Origin: JBOGJG01 sp050747825
GTDB lineage: Bacteria > Acidobacteriota > UBA6911 > RPQK01 > JBOGJG01
Assembly: GCA_050747825.1 (NCBI GenBank)
Contig: JBOGJG010000154.1
Span: forward strand, 1 to 37,801
DNA length: 37,801 nucleotides
Direction of reading: 5' to 3'
Within the stretch, counting starts at the first letter, position 1. Every line of letters starts with the position of its first letter. The notes below the pieces were generated by a model. The model made no database searches, was not told where the DNA came from, and saw nothing but the letters and a program-made list of their open reading frames with translations. The translations under genes and the position numbers were made by a program. Shown here piece by piece: positions 17,158 to 24,227 of the stretch.

Positions 17158-18141
17158 TCAATTGACTGCGATCTTTACGCAGTTTTTCTGATTATTTTTG
17201 GCGGCAAACATAGCCTGGTCCGCCCGCTCGATCAATTCTCCCGCGCTTTGTCCATGTTCGGGGAAAAGGGCGATCCCCGCGCTGACGGTCAGGCCGATCG
17301 AATAGCCGGCCTTTTCTGCAAAGCGATTCTCACTGATAGTCTTGCGCAATCGCTCGGCGATTTGCCAGCCGTCTTCTCGGCCGCTCTCGCGCAGCACCAC
17401 AACATACTCGTCACCACCGTAGCGCGCAACTATATCTGATTCCCGCACGTGGCGGCGCAGCAATCCGCCCACCTGCTTGAGCACGTCGCTGCCCACCAGG
17501 TGCCCAAAGCTCTCGTTGACGCGTTTAAACCAATCGATGTCCAAAAAGATGATGGCCAGCGTGCTTTCATATCGGCGGCAGCGTGCCACCTCACTGTGCA
17601 GGAACTCCATAAGGAAGTGGTAATTGGATAGTCCGGTCAGGAGATCAGTGGAAGCAAGCCTGTCTCTCTCATCGAGCAATTGCATGAGGTAATAGCCTCG
17701 GGCCATCCATTCAACCTCCGGAGCGAGCTGATCAATAATCATCCGGCTCACCTGACGATCGGCAGCGGAGTAGCCCTGCAGCACGGCCAGGAGCTCGGAG
17801 TTATAGGAAAGAGGCAAAAAAAGCGTGGTCGGATAGTCGTTTGTTTCCGCCCGGCTGCCGTAGAACTCCGGCCGGTTTGCATCGACGAACCGGTTTTCCC
17901 TCAGCAGAACTCCCCGGACATGGGCGGGAAGCCGGCATTCTCTTTCAAGCGAGAGGGGGTAGACCAGTTGGAACCGCTCTTCGGCGGGATCCCAACGGTG
18001 AATCAGCCACAGAGCGACTTCAGACCGGACGCAGACCCTCTCGGTTATTTCAGACAGCCGCTGGCGGTCTCTTAGGACGACCGTGTCCAGAAGCTCAGTC
18101 GTCAGCTCTGTCCGTCTGCTGGTGCTCGTCCGATCATTCAT
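17158..18141 (-). CDS. Diguanylate cyclase (GGDEF domain) upstream of mreB
   Basis: The protein is 327 residues if started at the ATG at 18141; a GTG at 18225 would add 28. The C-terminal GGDEF domain begins near DLLTGLSNYHFL, carries the metal-binding LDIDWFKRVN segment, and has the active-site signature as RYGGDEY (GGDEY at 242-246). An intact RESD inhibitory I-site sits five residues before RYGGDEY's GG, so product inhibition is likely. The N-terminal 160 residues resemble a GAF-like sensory domain without obvious membrane spans. It should make c-di-GMP in the cytoplasm. It ends 8 bases before mreB. A chance neighbourhood is possible, but the spacing suggests one operon with the elongasome genes. 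Confidence 0.87.
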   Translation of the reverse strand: MNDRTSTSRRTELTTELLDTVVLRDRQRLSEITERVCVRSEVALWLIHRWDPAEERFQLVYPLSLERECRLPAHVRGVLLRENRFVDANRPEFYGSRAETNDYPTTLFLPLSYNSELLAVLQGYSAADRQVSRMIIDQLAPEVEWMARGYYLMQLLDERDRLASTDLLTGLSNYHFLMEFLHSEVARCRRYESTLAIIFLDIDWFKRVNESFGHLVGSDVLKQVGGLLRRHVRESDIVARYGGDEYVVVLRESGREDGWQIAERLRKTISENRFAEKAGYSIGLTVSAGIALFPEHGQSAGELIERADQAMFAAKNNQKNCVKIAVN

Positions 18142-18445
18142 GGGGTCTTTAGTCAAGCATAAAATCCCGCCGTCTGTGACGGTGGTGATGTGCCGTGGGT
18201 CTTGCCCGTACCATGAGCTGACCACTGACCCCGGCTCGCTACGCTCGCGCCTACTGACCGCTGACTGGTTCGAAGATGGTCAGCGGTTAGCGGCCAGCAT
18301 CAGCCGGTCAGCGGCACGGCGTAAAGCTACCGCCTTTGGCCATGGTCGTTTGCTTCTTTGGTTCCTGGGTTTCCTTGGGTCTTGGTTCTTGGATTTACAG
18401 CGCTTTAACAAGTTCCAAGAAACTAAAGAACTAAAGAACCAAGAA
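18142..18445. other. Repeat-rich spacer between fecR-like and GGDEF genes
   Basis: The spacer contains copies of a CTGACCGCTGAC-type motif (18254-18265) with an inverted match at 18279-18290 and a further partial copy at 18307-18314. Next to them is a degenerate copy of the palindromic repeat (about 18355-18448). An in-frame GTG at 18225 could extend the GGDEF protein into this region. No other gene is apparent. Confidence 0.5.
18254..18314. repeat. Inverted TGACCGCTGAC-type repeats
   Basis: CTGACCGCTGAC at 18254-18265 pairs with GTCAGCGGTTAG at 18279-18290 (one mismatch). GTCAGCGG recurs at 18307-18314, and a related GACCACTGACC lies just upstream. This is distinct in sequence from the neighbouring TTCTTTAG palindrome. 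Confidence 0.5.
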
Positions 18446-18448
18446 CTA
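18355..18448. repeat. Palindromic repeat, copy 3 (degenerate, after fecR)
   Basis: The right arm (about 18412-18448) contains ACTAAAGAACTAAAGAACC and ends inside the fecR stop codon; the left arm (about 18355-18392) is its diverged complement. Arms match less well than in the copies at 2506 and 11714. Position immediately after a stop codon repeats the pattern of the other two copies. Confidence 0.6.
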
Positions 18449-19660
18449 ATTGGGAAGCTCAATCGTTTGCTGCCGTGTTATACCGCTCAGATCTCTGGCC
18501 ACGATATTCACCTGCCTCGTGCCTCTGTCGGGACGGGCAAAATGCTCGAAACTGCCGTCTCCTTCGACGTGAGCGTTTTCCCCGTCTATCGTAACAGTAA
18601 CGCCGGGATCTGCCTTTCCCACGATCTTATAGATGTCACCCAGCTTGGTGACCTGCCGCACGTCCAGGCGGATGCTCAGATCTCGCCGGGACGGGGTGGC
18701 GCTCTCCACGACTCCAAACTTAAAGAATTCATTGGTCCGGCTCACTTGGCCTCCAGGACCCAGGCTTTCTACCTTCCAGGAGTAAACTCCTGTTTCCAGT
18801 GGAGGAAGTTTGTATTCCGTGGAGTCAGTTGTTTTCACGAAGTCGGGCCTGCCCGTAAAGACGAGCGTAATCTGGTAGATGGCTACGCCTTCCACTTGCT
18901 CCCAGCTGAGCGTTACGTTACGGCCCTGTGGGATTGAGAAGGTGGCGGCATGTTGCGGAGAAAGCAGGCGGGGAGAAGGAGGCAGCACAAAACTCTCAGC
19001 CGATATTTGGTCCCCCCTGCTGAGGGCGAGTCCTTCCCTCTCTTTCAGAGTGTAGCTGGAAGGCTCTTCCTCCCGGGTGGTCACCTGCGCGCCTCCTGAA
19101 AGGATATAGAAATTTGATTCGCGCTCTTTCTGGTCGTATTCAGCTTCGCCTTCTGAGTACTCCTGCAAATGGGCTGCCGCATCCGGCGTCATCAATTTCG
19201 CCTCATCCCGGGGATTGTTCCTTTGGCCGGTTTCCAGATTGATCGCTCCGGACGTGACCTCGACCCCGATGCTGCTGACCTGTTCCTGATTCTGAGAGCT
19301 CTCCACGATTGATGTCAGGGAATCGGGCCGCAAAGTGCTGACGCTGCCGTCAAAAAACACGACCTCGGCTGAAGAGTTGTCACGGGTCTGCACCATATCC
19401 CCTGGCTGCAGTCCCTGTACGCTGGATGCAGGCACCCAGTCCATTGCTCCAACCTTCTTGACGGTTACATCTCCCTGAATATTGACGAAATGAGCCGGCC
19501 TGGTGGTCCTGGGCAGGCGTTCCTTTTGCAGTGATTCTTCAATGGACTGCTGCAAGAAATCGCGATAGTAGAAAACGTACGCCGACACGCCCAGAAAGAT
19601 GAGCAGGATGGCCCAGAAAAAGACGCGTTTATAACTTAGGGTAACCCAGTAATCGAACAT
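18446..19660 (-). CDS. FecR-domain envelope protein
   Basis: This 404-residue protein has one N-terminal membrane span (about 13-31) followed by a periplasmic FecR-type beta domain (about 57-130; VNIQGDVTVKKVG, LQPGDMVQTRDNSSAEVVF). A longer region with a second FecR-like stretch follows, then a fibronectin-like segment around VTLSWEQVEGVAIYQITL. The C-terminal Ig-like module contains DPGVTVTIDG. FecR modules are often structural or regulatory in the envelope; no partner sigma factor or TonB receptor is nearby, so classical iron signalling is unlikely. It is the first gene of the minus-strand run that leads into the GGDEF and mre genes. Function is unknown. Confidence 0.8.
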   Translation of the reverse strand: MFDYWVTLSYKRVFFWAILLIFLGVSAYVFYYRDFLQQSIEESLQKERLPRTTRPAHFVNIQGDVTVKKVGAMDWVPASSVQGLQPGDMVQTRDNSSAEVVFFDGSVSTLRPDSLTSIVESSQNQEQVSSIGVEVTSGAINLETGQRNNPRDEAKLMTPDAAAHLQEYSEGEAEYDQKERESNFYILSGGAQVTTREEEPSSYTLKEREGLALSRGDQISAESFVLPPSPRLLSPQHAATFSIPQGRNVTLSWEQVEGVAIYQITLVFTGRPDFVKTTDSTEYKLPPLETGVYSWKVESLGPGGQVSRTNEFFKFGVVESATPSRRDLSIRLDVRQVTKLGDIYKIVGKADPGVTVTIDGENAHVEGDGSFEHFARPDRGTRQVNIVARDLSGITRQQTIELPN

Positions 19661-19701
19661 GGTGGATCATGCCGTGCGCCGCGCTTGCTCGCTCAACCGT
19701 G

Positions 19702-19710
19702 TGCTATAAT
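19702..19710 (+). promoter_or_regulatory. Extended -10 element upstream of the ppiD-like gene
   Basis: TGCTATAAT forms a consensus extended -10 (TATAAT at 19705-19710). No good -35 lies 17 bases upstream; TTGCTC at 19685 is too close (14 bases). The predicted leader to the ATG at 19782 is about 65 bases. The divergent fecR-like gene starts at 19660. Confidence 0.5.
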
Positions 19711-19781
19711 ATCACCTTTTTAGACTCTCGATAGTAAGCTTAATCACTTGGTTCGCCAGGGATTGCGGCGGAAGTATATCG

Positions 19782-21686
19782 ATGTTATCGGCTTTTCGTA
19801 AAAAACAAAAAGGGCTCAAATGGATTCTTTGGCTCGTCATTTTAGCCCTTGCCGGCGGCATGTTATTGCTGTTTGTGGATGTTCCTACAGGCTATACGGG
19901 GGGACTCGGTGGCCAGGAAGTGGCCGTTGTGTGCGGCGAGACCATTGGGGTTGATGAGTTTCGCAGGCAATACGGACAGCTCTATCAGACTTATCGGGAG
20001 GTCTACAAGCTGGATCAGCAGGATCCGGCCCTGCTTAAGCAACTGGGAATCGGCCAACAGGCGCTCAACCAGTTGATTAGCGAGTATGCGATCTGGTGTG
20101 AGGCGAAAGAATTGGGAATCCAGGCCTCAACGCAGGAGGTCCGTCAGCAGATCATGAGCTTTCCGGTCTTCCAGCAGGACGGGAATTTCATAGGTCAGCA
20201 ACGTTACAGAGATATCCTGCAGGCTAATAGCCTCACTCCGGCGCAATTTGAAGAGAGCGTGCGGCGGCAGATTGTCCGCCAGAAATTTCAGAGCGTTTTG
20301 ACCGACGGCATTCTGGCCACACCTGAGGAGGTGAAGCAGGAGTACCTGAACCGTAACCAGGAAGTGAAAGTGCGCTACGTGGCCATCGATCCGGTTGAGA
20401 TTGCAACGGGAGACATCAGTGAGGAGCAACTGAAGGAGTATTTTGACAGTCACCAGGACGACTACAACTTGGGCGAGCAGCGCAAGATCGAGTATGTCGT
20501 TGCTGCCGTTGATCCCACGGACGTCGAGTTGACCGAGGAGCAGGTGCAAGCCCAACTGGCGAATGCCCCCCAGGAAGAGCAGATGCGCGCAAGCCACATC
20601 CTGATTTCGACGCGCGAAGGAAAGAGCGAGGAAGAAGCCGGAGAGGAAGCCGAACAGATTTTAGAGCAAGTTCGAGCCGGGGCGGATTTCGCACTGTTGG
20701 CCAGAGAGCATTCGGATGATCCTGGCTCAGCCGCCCAGGGAGGTGATCTTGGTTTCTTCGGCCGCGGACAGATGGTGCCTGAGTTTGAGCAGATGGCATT
20801 TTCCCTGCAGCCCGGGGGCGTGAGCGACCTGGTGAAAACCCCTTTTGGCTACCACATTATCAAGCGGGCAGAGAGTTCGACTTCCGACCCGAGACGTGCG
20901 TTTGCAGAGTTTGAGGCGCGCATGGCTCGAGCCGATGAAGAAGCTCAAACCTTGGCCGCTGAGATTGCCGAAGAATTGCAGGGCGGCGCCAGCCTGCAGG
21001 AAGTTGCTCAAAAGCGCAATTTGGCCGTTCAAGAGACCGGCTATTTTAGCATCGGAGATCAGGTGCCGGGGCTGGCCGTGCGCAATGACTACAATCAACA
21101 GATTTTCGCACTGGAGAGCGGGGGATCGCTTGCGCCTTATAACACTGGCGCCGGACGTTTCGTGGTCTCCAGGCTCGTGGATGTCAAGCTTGCGCCAACT
21201 CCAGCTTTCGAGGAGCTGCGCAGCCAGGTGGCCGAAGACTATAAGACCAGTCAGGCGGAGAACCTGGCTCGCGAAAAGGCTTTCGCCGTTGCAAAGAATG
21301 TCGAGGAGTCGGGCAAGTCATTTGAGGAAGCCGCTCAGGAACAGGGCCTGCAGATCACTACCACCGGCTTCTTCAAGAAAGGCAGCACTATCGACGAGAC
21401 CTTGAAGTTTTCGCCTCAACTTCATGATCAGGCTTTTGTGATGGAAGTGGGAGAGGTCAGCTCTCCCATCGTGGTTACCGGTAAAACCATCGTTTTCCAG
21501 GTATTGGATAAGACCGAACTCGACCAGCAGCAGTTCGACCAGGAAAAGGAAGAGATTGCTGAGGCCGTGGTTCAGCAGAAGCGCAGCCAGTTCATGCAGG
21601 ATTACCTGCAGAATGTTCTGGAGCAGCATCGCAATAACGAGAGCATCCGCATAAACCAGGAACTCGTAGACGCGATCACGGGGTGA
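19782..21686 (+). CDS. PpiD/SurA-type membrane-anchored peptidyl-prolyl isomerase
   Basis: The 634-residue protein helps fold exported proteins. Residues about 12-32 form an N-terminal membrane anchor preceded by lysines, giving a periplasmic body. A SurA-N-like helical chaperone region (about 45-200) is followed by one parvulin domain (about 269-362). The parvulin domain is visible as ASHILIST, DFALLAREHSDDPGSAAQGGDLGFFGRG, MVPEFEQMAFSLQPG and TPFGYHIIKR. The C-terminal half is helical and less conserved, as in PpiD. It is a single-gene unit with its own extended -10 promoter, followed by a tRNA gene. PpiD is the better match to the anchor plus length; the gene symbol is withheld because distant SurA/PrsA-like proteins share the domain. 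Confidence 0.88.
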   Translation: MLSAFRKKQKGLKWILWLVILALAGGMLLLFVDVPTGYTGGLGGQEVAVVCGETIGVDEFRRQYGQLYQTYREVYKLDQQDPALLKQLGIGQQALNQLISEYAIWCEAKELGIQASTQEVRQQIMSFPVFQQDGNFIGQQRYRDILQANSLTPAQFEESVRRQIVRQKFQSVLTDGILATPEEVKQEYLNRNQEVKVRYVAIDPVEIATGDISEEQLKEYFDSHQDDYNLGEQRKIEYVVAAVDPTDVELTEEQVQAQLANAPQEEQMRASHILISTREGKSEEEAGEEAEQILEQVRAGADFALLAREHSDDPGSAAQGGDLGFFGRGQMVPEFEQMAFSLQPGGVSDLVKTPFGYHIIKRAESSTSDPRRAFAEFEARMARADEEAQTLAAEIAEELQGGASLQEVAQKRNLAVQETGYFSIGDQVPGLAVRNDYNQQIFALESGGSLAPYNTGAGRFVVSRLVDVKLAPTPAFEELRSQVAEDYKTSQAENLAREKAFAVAKNVEESGKSFEEAAQEQGLQITTTGFFKKGSTIDETLKFSPQLHDQAFVMEVGEVSSPIVVTGKTIVFQVLDKTELDQQQFDQEKEEIAEAVVQQKRSQFMQDYLQNVLEQHRNNESIRINQELVDAITG

Positions 21687-21759
21687 CGGGCGCTAAAAAT
21701 CCGAACTCTCTCTCCCCGATGTAGTACAATTGCCCGCTTCAGGCCTGTAACACTCGCGT

Positions 21760-21835
21760 GGGGCTGTAGCTCAGTTGGAAGAGTACCTGAATGGCATTCA
21801 GGGGGTCGGGAGTTCGAATCTCCTCAGCTCCACCA
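21760..21835 (+). tRNA. tRNA-Ala (anticodon GGC)
   Basis: All arms fold: acceptor GGGGCTG with CAGCTCC, which leaves the G3-U70 pair that identifies alanine tRNA. The D-arm GCTC/GAGT and the anticodon stem CCTGA/TCAGG with loop ATGGCAT (anticodon GGC, reading GCC) also fold. The variable loop is five bases and the T-arm is GGGAG/CTCCT around TTCGAAT. The discriminator is A and CCA is encoded. Total length is 76 bases. A TACAAT -10-like box lies at 21725-21730. Confidence 0.97.
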
Positions 21836-21844
21836 AATTCCCCA

Positions 21845-22102
21845 ATGGCCCTGTCGGTGGGGGCGCTGGCTGTCCTGATCATGATTGTCCTTCACAGGCA
21901 GCTCAAGGGAGGCGGTGACTTGCTGCTGGCTTCGCTGCAGCCCCGCGTGGAATCGCTTCTCCAGCGGAGCGGTTTTCTCGAAGAACTGGGGAAAGAAAAA
22001 GCGTTTGGACCACCGACCGGGCAATACTATCGCTGGGAGTCCCGCTTCCCGAAGCCCCGTTGGAAGTCGAAAGCACGGAAACAGCCCTGGACCTCACCCT
22101 GA
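21845..22102 (+). pseudogene. STAS-domain remnant
   Basis: The 85-residue open frame starts inside what looks like the second half of a STAS domain. The segment VLHRQLKGGGDLLLASL followed by QPRVESLLQRSGFLEELG matches the end of anti-sigma-antagonist or SulP-type STAS domains. The front half of the domain, with the conserved DSSG loop, is missing. After residue 53 the sequence becomes basic and unlike any family. It lies 10 bases after the tRNA and has no clear ribosome-binding site, so it is most likely a leftover fragment. A functional small protein cannot be excluded. Confidence 0.5.
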
Positions 22103-22115
22103 TGATCACGCCACA

Positions 22116-22140
22116 CTAGTGCTTCGTTACGAAACACTAG
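22116..22140. repeat. 25-base imperfect palindrome, related to 112-126
   Basis: CTAGTG, TTCGT, ACGAA and CACTAG are arranged around a single central base, with one C/A mismatch between the arm segments. The right part, GTTACGAAACACTAG (22126-22140), matches GTTACGAAGCACTAG at 112-126 in 14 of 15 bases. It may be the tip of a lost insertion element. Confidence 0.55.
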
Positions 22141-22175
22141 GATCGCGGCCATGAAATGAAAATGTGAAAGCTGCA

Positions 22176-22207
22176 TTGACACCTGGATTTTGCTTGCCTA
22201 TGATAGG
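22176..22207 (+). promoter_or_regulatory. imuA promoter with overlapping palindromic operator candidate
   Basis: TTGACA at 22176-22181 and TATGAT at 22199-22204 are separated by 17 bases: a consensus -35 and a one-mismatch -10. The -10 lies inside the palindrome CCTATGATAGG (22197-22207; 5-base arms around one base). A repressor bound there would block the promoter, which fits the SOS control usual for imuA-imuB-dnaE2. The motif is not one of the LexA boxes I know, so LexA binding is an inference. Confidence 0.65.
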
Positions 22208-22226
22208 TGAATAAAAGGTGAATAAG
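22205..22226 (+). repeat. Two 11-base direct repeats before the imuA start
   Basis: AGGTGAATAAA and AGGTGAATAAG follow each other directly. The second copy supplies the ribosome-binding site (AGGTG, five bases before the start) and its last base is the first base of the GTG start codon of imuA. Confidence 0.7.
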
Positions 22227-22930
22227 TGCAGTTGCAGTGGGCTTTTGAAAAGCAGAACAATTCAGGCAGGGCCGTCTCCAGGTCTGGGGACGGCGATTTC
22301 GTTTCAACAGGGATTCAAGATCTGGATCTTTTGCTGGCGGGCGGCGTTCCGCGAGGCAAGCTGATCGAGATCTCCGGACTGGCTTCCAGTGGCAAAACCA
22401 GTCTGCTTTTTTCGATCCTGGCCCGGGCCTCCCGGCGCGAAGAGCTGGTTGCCTACATCGATACCTTTGATTCACTGGATCCTGCTTTTGCTGTAAAAGC
22501 GGGCATCAACCTGGAAAAACTGCTGTGGATTCGCAGCCGCTCTTCGATAGAAAAAGCTTTAAAGGCGGCGGATATCGTGGCCCGGTCGGGCGGTTTTGGA
22601 GTTCTGGCGCTCAATCTCGAGCCGGTCCTGGCCGGATCTCGGGGCGCTTCCACCCTCAAAAAGATCGCCCTCAGCTCCTGGTTCAGGCTGCAGCGGGCTG
22701 TTGAGGGAACTCCTACCCTGATTCTGGTCTTGACCCGGGAGCCGCTGACCGGCAGTGCGGCCTCCCTGGCCTTTTCGCTGCAAAGTCACGAAAAAGAGTG
22801 GCGCCGGAGATCCGCAGATCAGGCGCCTTTTCAGGGCAAGCAAGCCTACTATCTGGACGGGCTCAAAAGCGAGGTGCGACTGCTTCGAGGTAAGAGTCAT
22901 GGCCGGATTACGTTACATAGCCATCTTTAA
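22226..22930 (+). CDS. imuA: ImuA-type RecA-like protein of the mutasome
   Basis: This 234-residue RecA/SulA-like P-loop protein accompanies ImuB and DnaE2 in damage-induced mutagenesis. It starts with a GTG preceded by AGGTG. The sequence has the RecA-like approach FVSTGIQDLDLLLAGGVPRG and the Walker A motif GLASSGKTS at 51-59. LVAYIDTFDSLDP and the later aromatic-poor core fit the RecA fold, but the L1/L2 DNA-binding loops and the C-terminal domain of true RecA are missing. imuB starts 32 bases before its end. The role as mutasome partner is inferred from the operon and from the family in Proteobacteria and other phyla. Confidence 0.85.
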   Translation: MQLQWAFEKQNNSGRAVSRSGDGDFVSTGIQDLDLLLAGGVPRGKLIEISGLASSGKTSLLFSILARASRREELVAYIDTFDSLDPAFAVKAGINLEKLLWIRSRSSIEKALKAADIVARSGGFGVLALNLEPVLAGSRGASTLKKIALSSWFRLQRAVEGTPTLILVLTREPLTGSAASLAFSLQSHEKEWRRRSADQAPFQGKQAYYLDGLKSEVRLLRGKSHGRITLHSHL

Positions 22931-24227
22931 AAACAGCCTGGAGTGTCCTGTTGACCTCCTGTCCCTGGCCCGGGTCCTCTCGCCCCGGTTTGAGGTCATC
23001 GGAGATCAGGAAAATCCGGATGGAATCCTGTTGGAAAGTTCGTCCCGGCAAGAGAAGGAATTAGTGGAAGGTTTATCCCAATACGCGGGGAAGCTGAATT
23101 TAGCCGCGGCGTCCACCTGCACGGCAGCTCTTCTCGCCGCTCGAGCCAGACCGGGGACGGCTGTTCCTCCTGCCAAGGAAGGCGAATTTTTAGCGCCCTT
23201 GCCCGTGCGGCTCCTGCTTGATTTGGCGGGCATACTTTCTTTGACTGATGGAAAAGGGCAACCGCCTGCTGTAAAAGAGCTGATCATTACACTGAAGCGC
23301 TGGGGAATTCGAACTCTGGGAGAGCTGGCCGCGCTTCCCCGCGAGGAACTCATTACGCGCTTCGGGCTCCAGGGGGCCTACTTGCAAAAGATTGCTCAGG
23401 GCCAAGACCTGCGGCCTTTCCAGGCCTGGCTGGAGGAGCCAGTTTTTGAAGAACTCCAGGATCTGGACTGGACTCTGGGTTCCCTCGAGCCGCTCAGTTT
23501 TATCCTGGACAAATTTATCAAGCGTCTCTGCGGCCGGGTTCAGGGACGCGGTCTGGCCGTTCATGCTCTTCGAATTGTTTTGGGCCTGGAGGATGGGAGC
23601 GCTTATGAACGATCGCTGAGGCTGGCCATTCCCCTGAATGATCCCACGGTTTTGCTCTCCCTGCTGCGTTTAGACCTTCAGGCTAACCCGCCTCAGTCGG
23701 GCATACAGAGGGTCCTGCTTCAGGCCGAGCCGGCTCGGCCGCGAAGATTTCAGCATTCTCTGTTCCGTCCGATTGCGCCGAGCCCTGAAAAGCTCTCCCG
23801 GACACTGGCGCTTTTGGAAAATCTCGTAGGAAAGAATGAAGTAGGGTCTCCTGCCCTTCTCGACACGCATCGCCCGGATGCTTTTGAGCTTCGGCCCTTC
23901 CAAGGCCTGAGGCCCGAGGCCCGAGGCCCGAGGCTTGAGGCTTTAGGTTTAAAGAAAACTCGTGGAGAACAGCAGACCGCTCAGCTCTCTCTGAAGAGAG
24001 TCCGGCCTCCCCGACCGATCGATATCCGCTCGGAAGTCCCCGGGGATCCGGGACCCAGCAGGCAGATTGTCTCCTGCGCCGGCCCATGGCGCTCTTCAGG
24101 CGATTGGTGGTCCGGAGAACCCTGGTCACGCGATGAATGGGACGTCGAGTTGGCGGACGGTTCGATTTACCGGATCTACTGGGACCGCAAGCTGGAGGGG
24201 TGGTTCCTCGAGGGTATTTATGATTAA
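22899..24227 (+). CDS. imuB: ImuB-type inactive Y-family polymerase homologue
   Basis: ImuB is the clamp-binding hub that brings DnaE2 to damaged DNA. The ATG at 22899 gives 442 residues, shorter than the usual 500 or so. The thumb-like HhH region (RWGIRTLGELAALPREELITRFG; shown in two parts: RWGIRTLGELA, LPREELITRFG) and the little-finger region (PLSFILDKFIKRLCGRV) are clear. The N-terminus shows no DCNAFYASVE-type metal motif or later DE pair, so it cannot be an active polymerase, as expected for ImuB. The ImuB C-terminal signature is present as GPWRSSGDWW, WSRDEWDVELADG and GWFLEGIYD. QLSL near residue 370 is a candidate clamp-binding motif. A tandem heptamer repeat encodes part of the linker before it. 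The stop overlaps the dnaE2 start by 8 bases. Confidence 0.88.
   Translation: MAGLRYIAIFKNSLECPVDLLSLARVLSPRFEVIGDQENPDGILLESSSRQEKELVEGLSQYAGKLNLAAASTCTAALLAARARPGTAVPPAKEGEFLAPLPVRLLLDLAGILSLTDGKGQPPAVKELIITLKRWGIRTLGELAALPREELITRFGLQGAYLQKIAQGQDLRPFQAWLEEPVFEELQDLDWTLGSLEPLSFILDKFIKRLCGRVQGRGLAVHALRIVLGLEDGSAYERSLRLAIPLNDPTVLLSLLRLDLQANPPQSGIQRVLLQAEPARPRRFQHSLFRPIAPSPEKLSRTLALLENLVGKNEVGSPALLDTHRPDAFELRPFQGLRPEARGPRLEALGLKKTRGEQQTAQLSLKRVRPPRPIDIRSEVPGDPGPSRQIVSCAGPWRSSGDWWSGEPWSRDEWDVELADGSIYRIYWDRKLEGWFLEGIYD
23904..23945 (+). repeat. Six tandem heptamers inside imuB
   Basis: Units are GGCCTGA, three copies of GGCCCGA, GGCTTGA and GGCTTTA, 42 bases in all. They are in frame and code for 14 residues of the linker between the little finger and the C-terminal motif (LRPEARGPRLEALG). 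The same heptamer recurs at 24229-24263. Confidence 0.85.

Larger units (their letters stand above)
21836..22225. other. Region between tRNA-Ala and imuA
   Basis: No intact gene. It contains a STAS-domain remnant (21845-22102), a 25-base imperfect palindrome (22116-22140), and the imuA promoter, palindrome and tandem repeat (22176-22226). Placement directly behind a tRNA 3' end fits an insertion or deletion hot spot. Confidence 0.6.

Noticed and set aside
18083..18937. 284-codon + strand frame opposite the fecR-like gene
   Set aside because: It translates repeat DNA and the antisense of fecR; no conserved sequence.
22116..22140. Palindrome as a rho-independent terminator for the tRNA
   Set aside because: It lies 280 bases after the tRNA and has no T-run following it.
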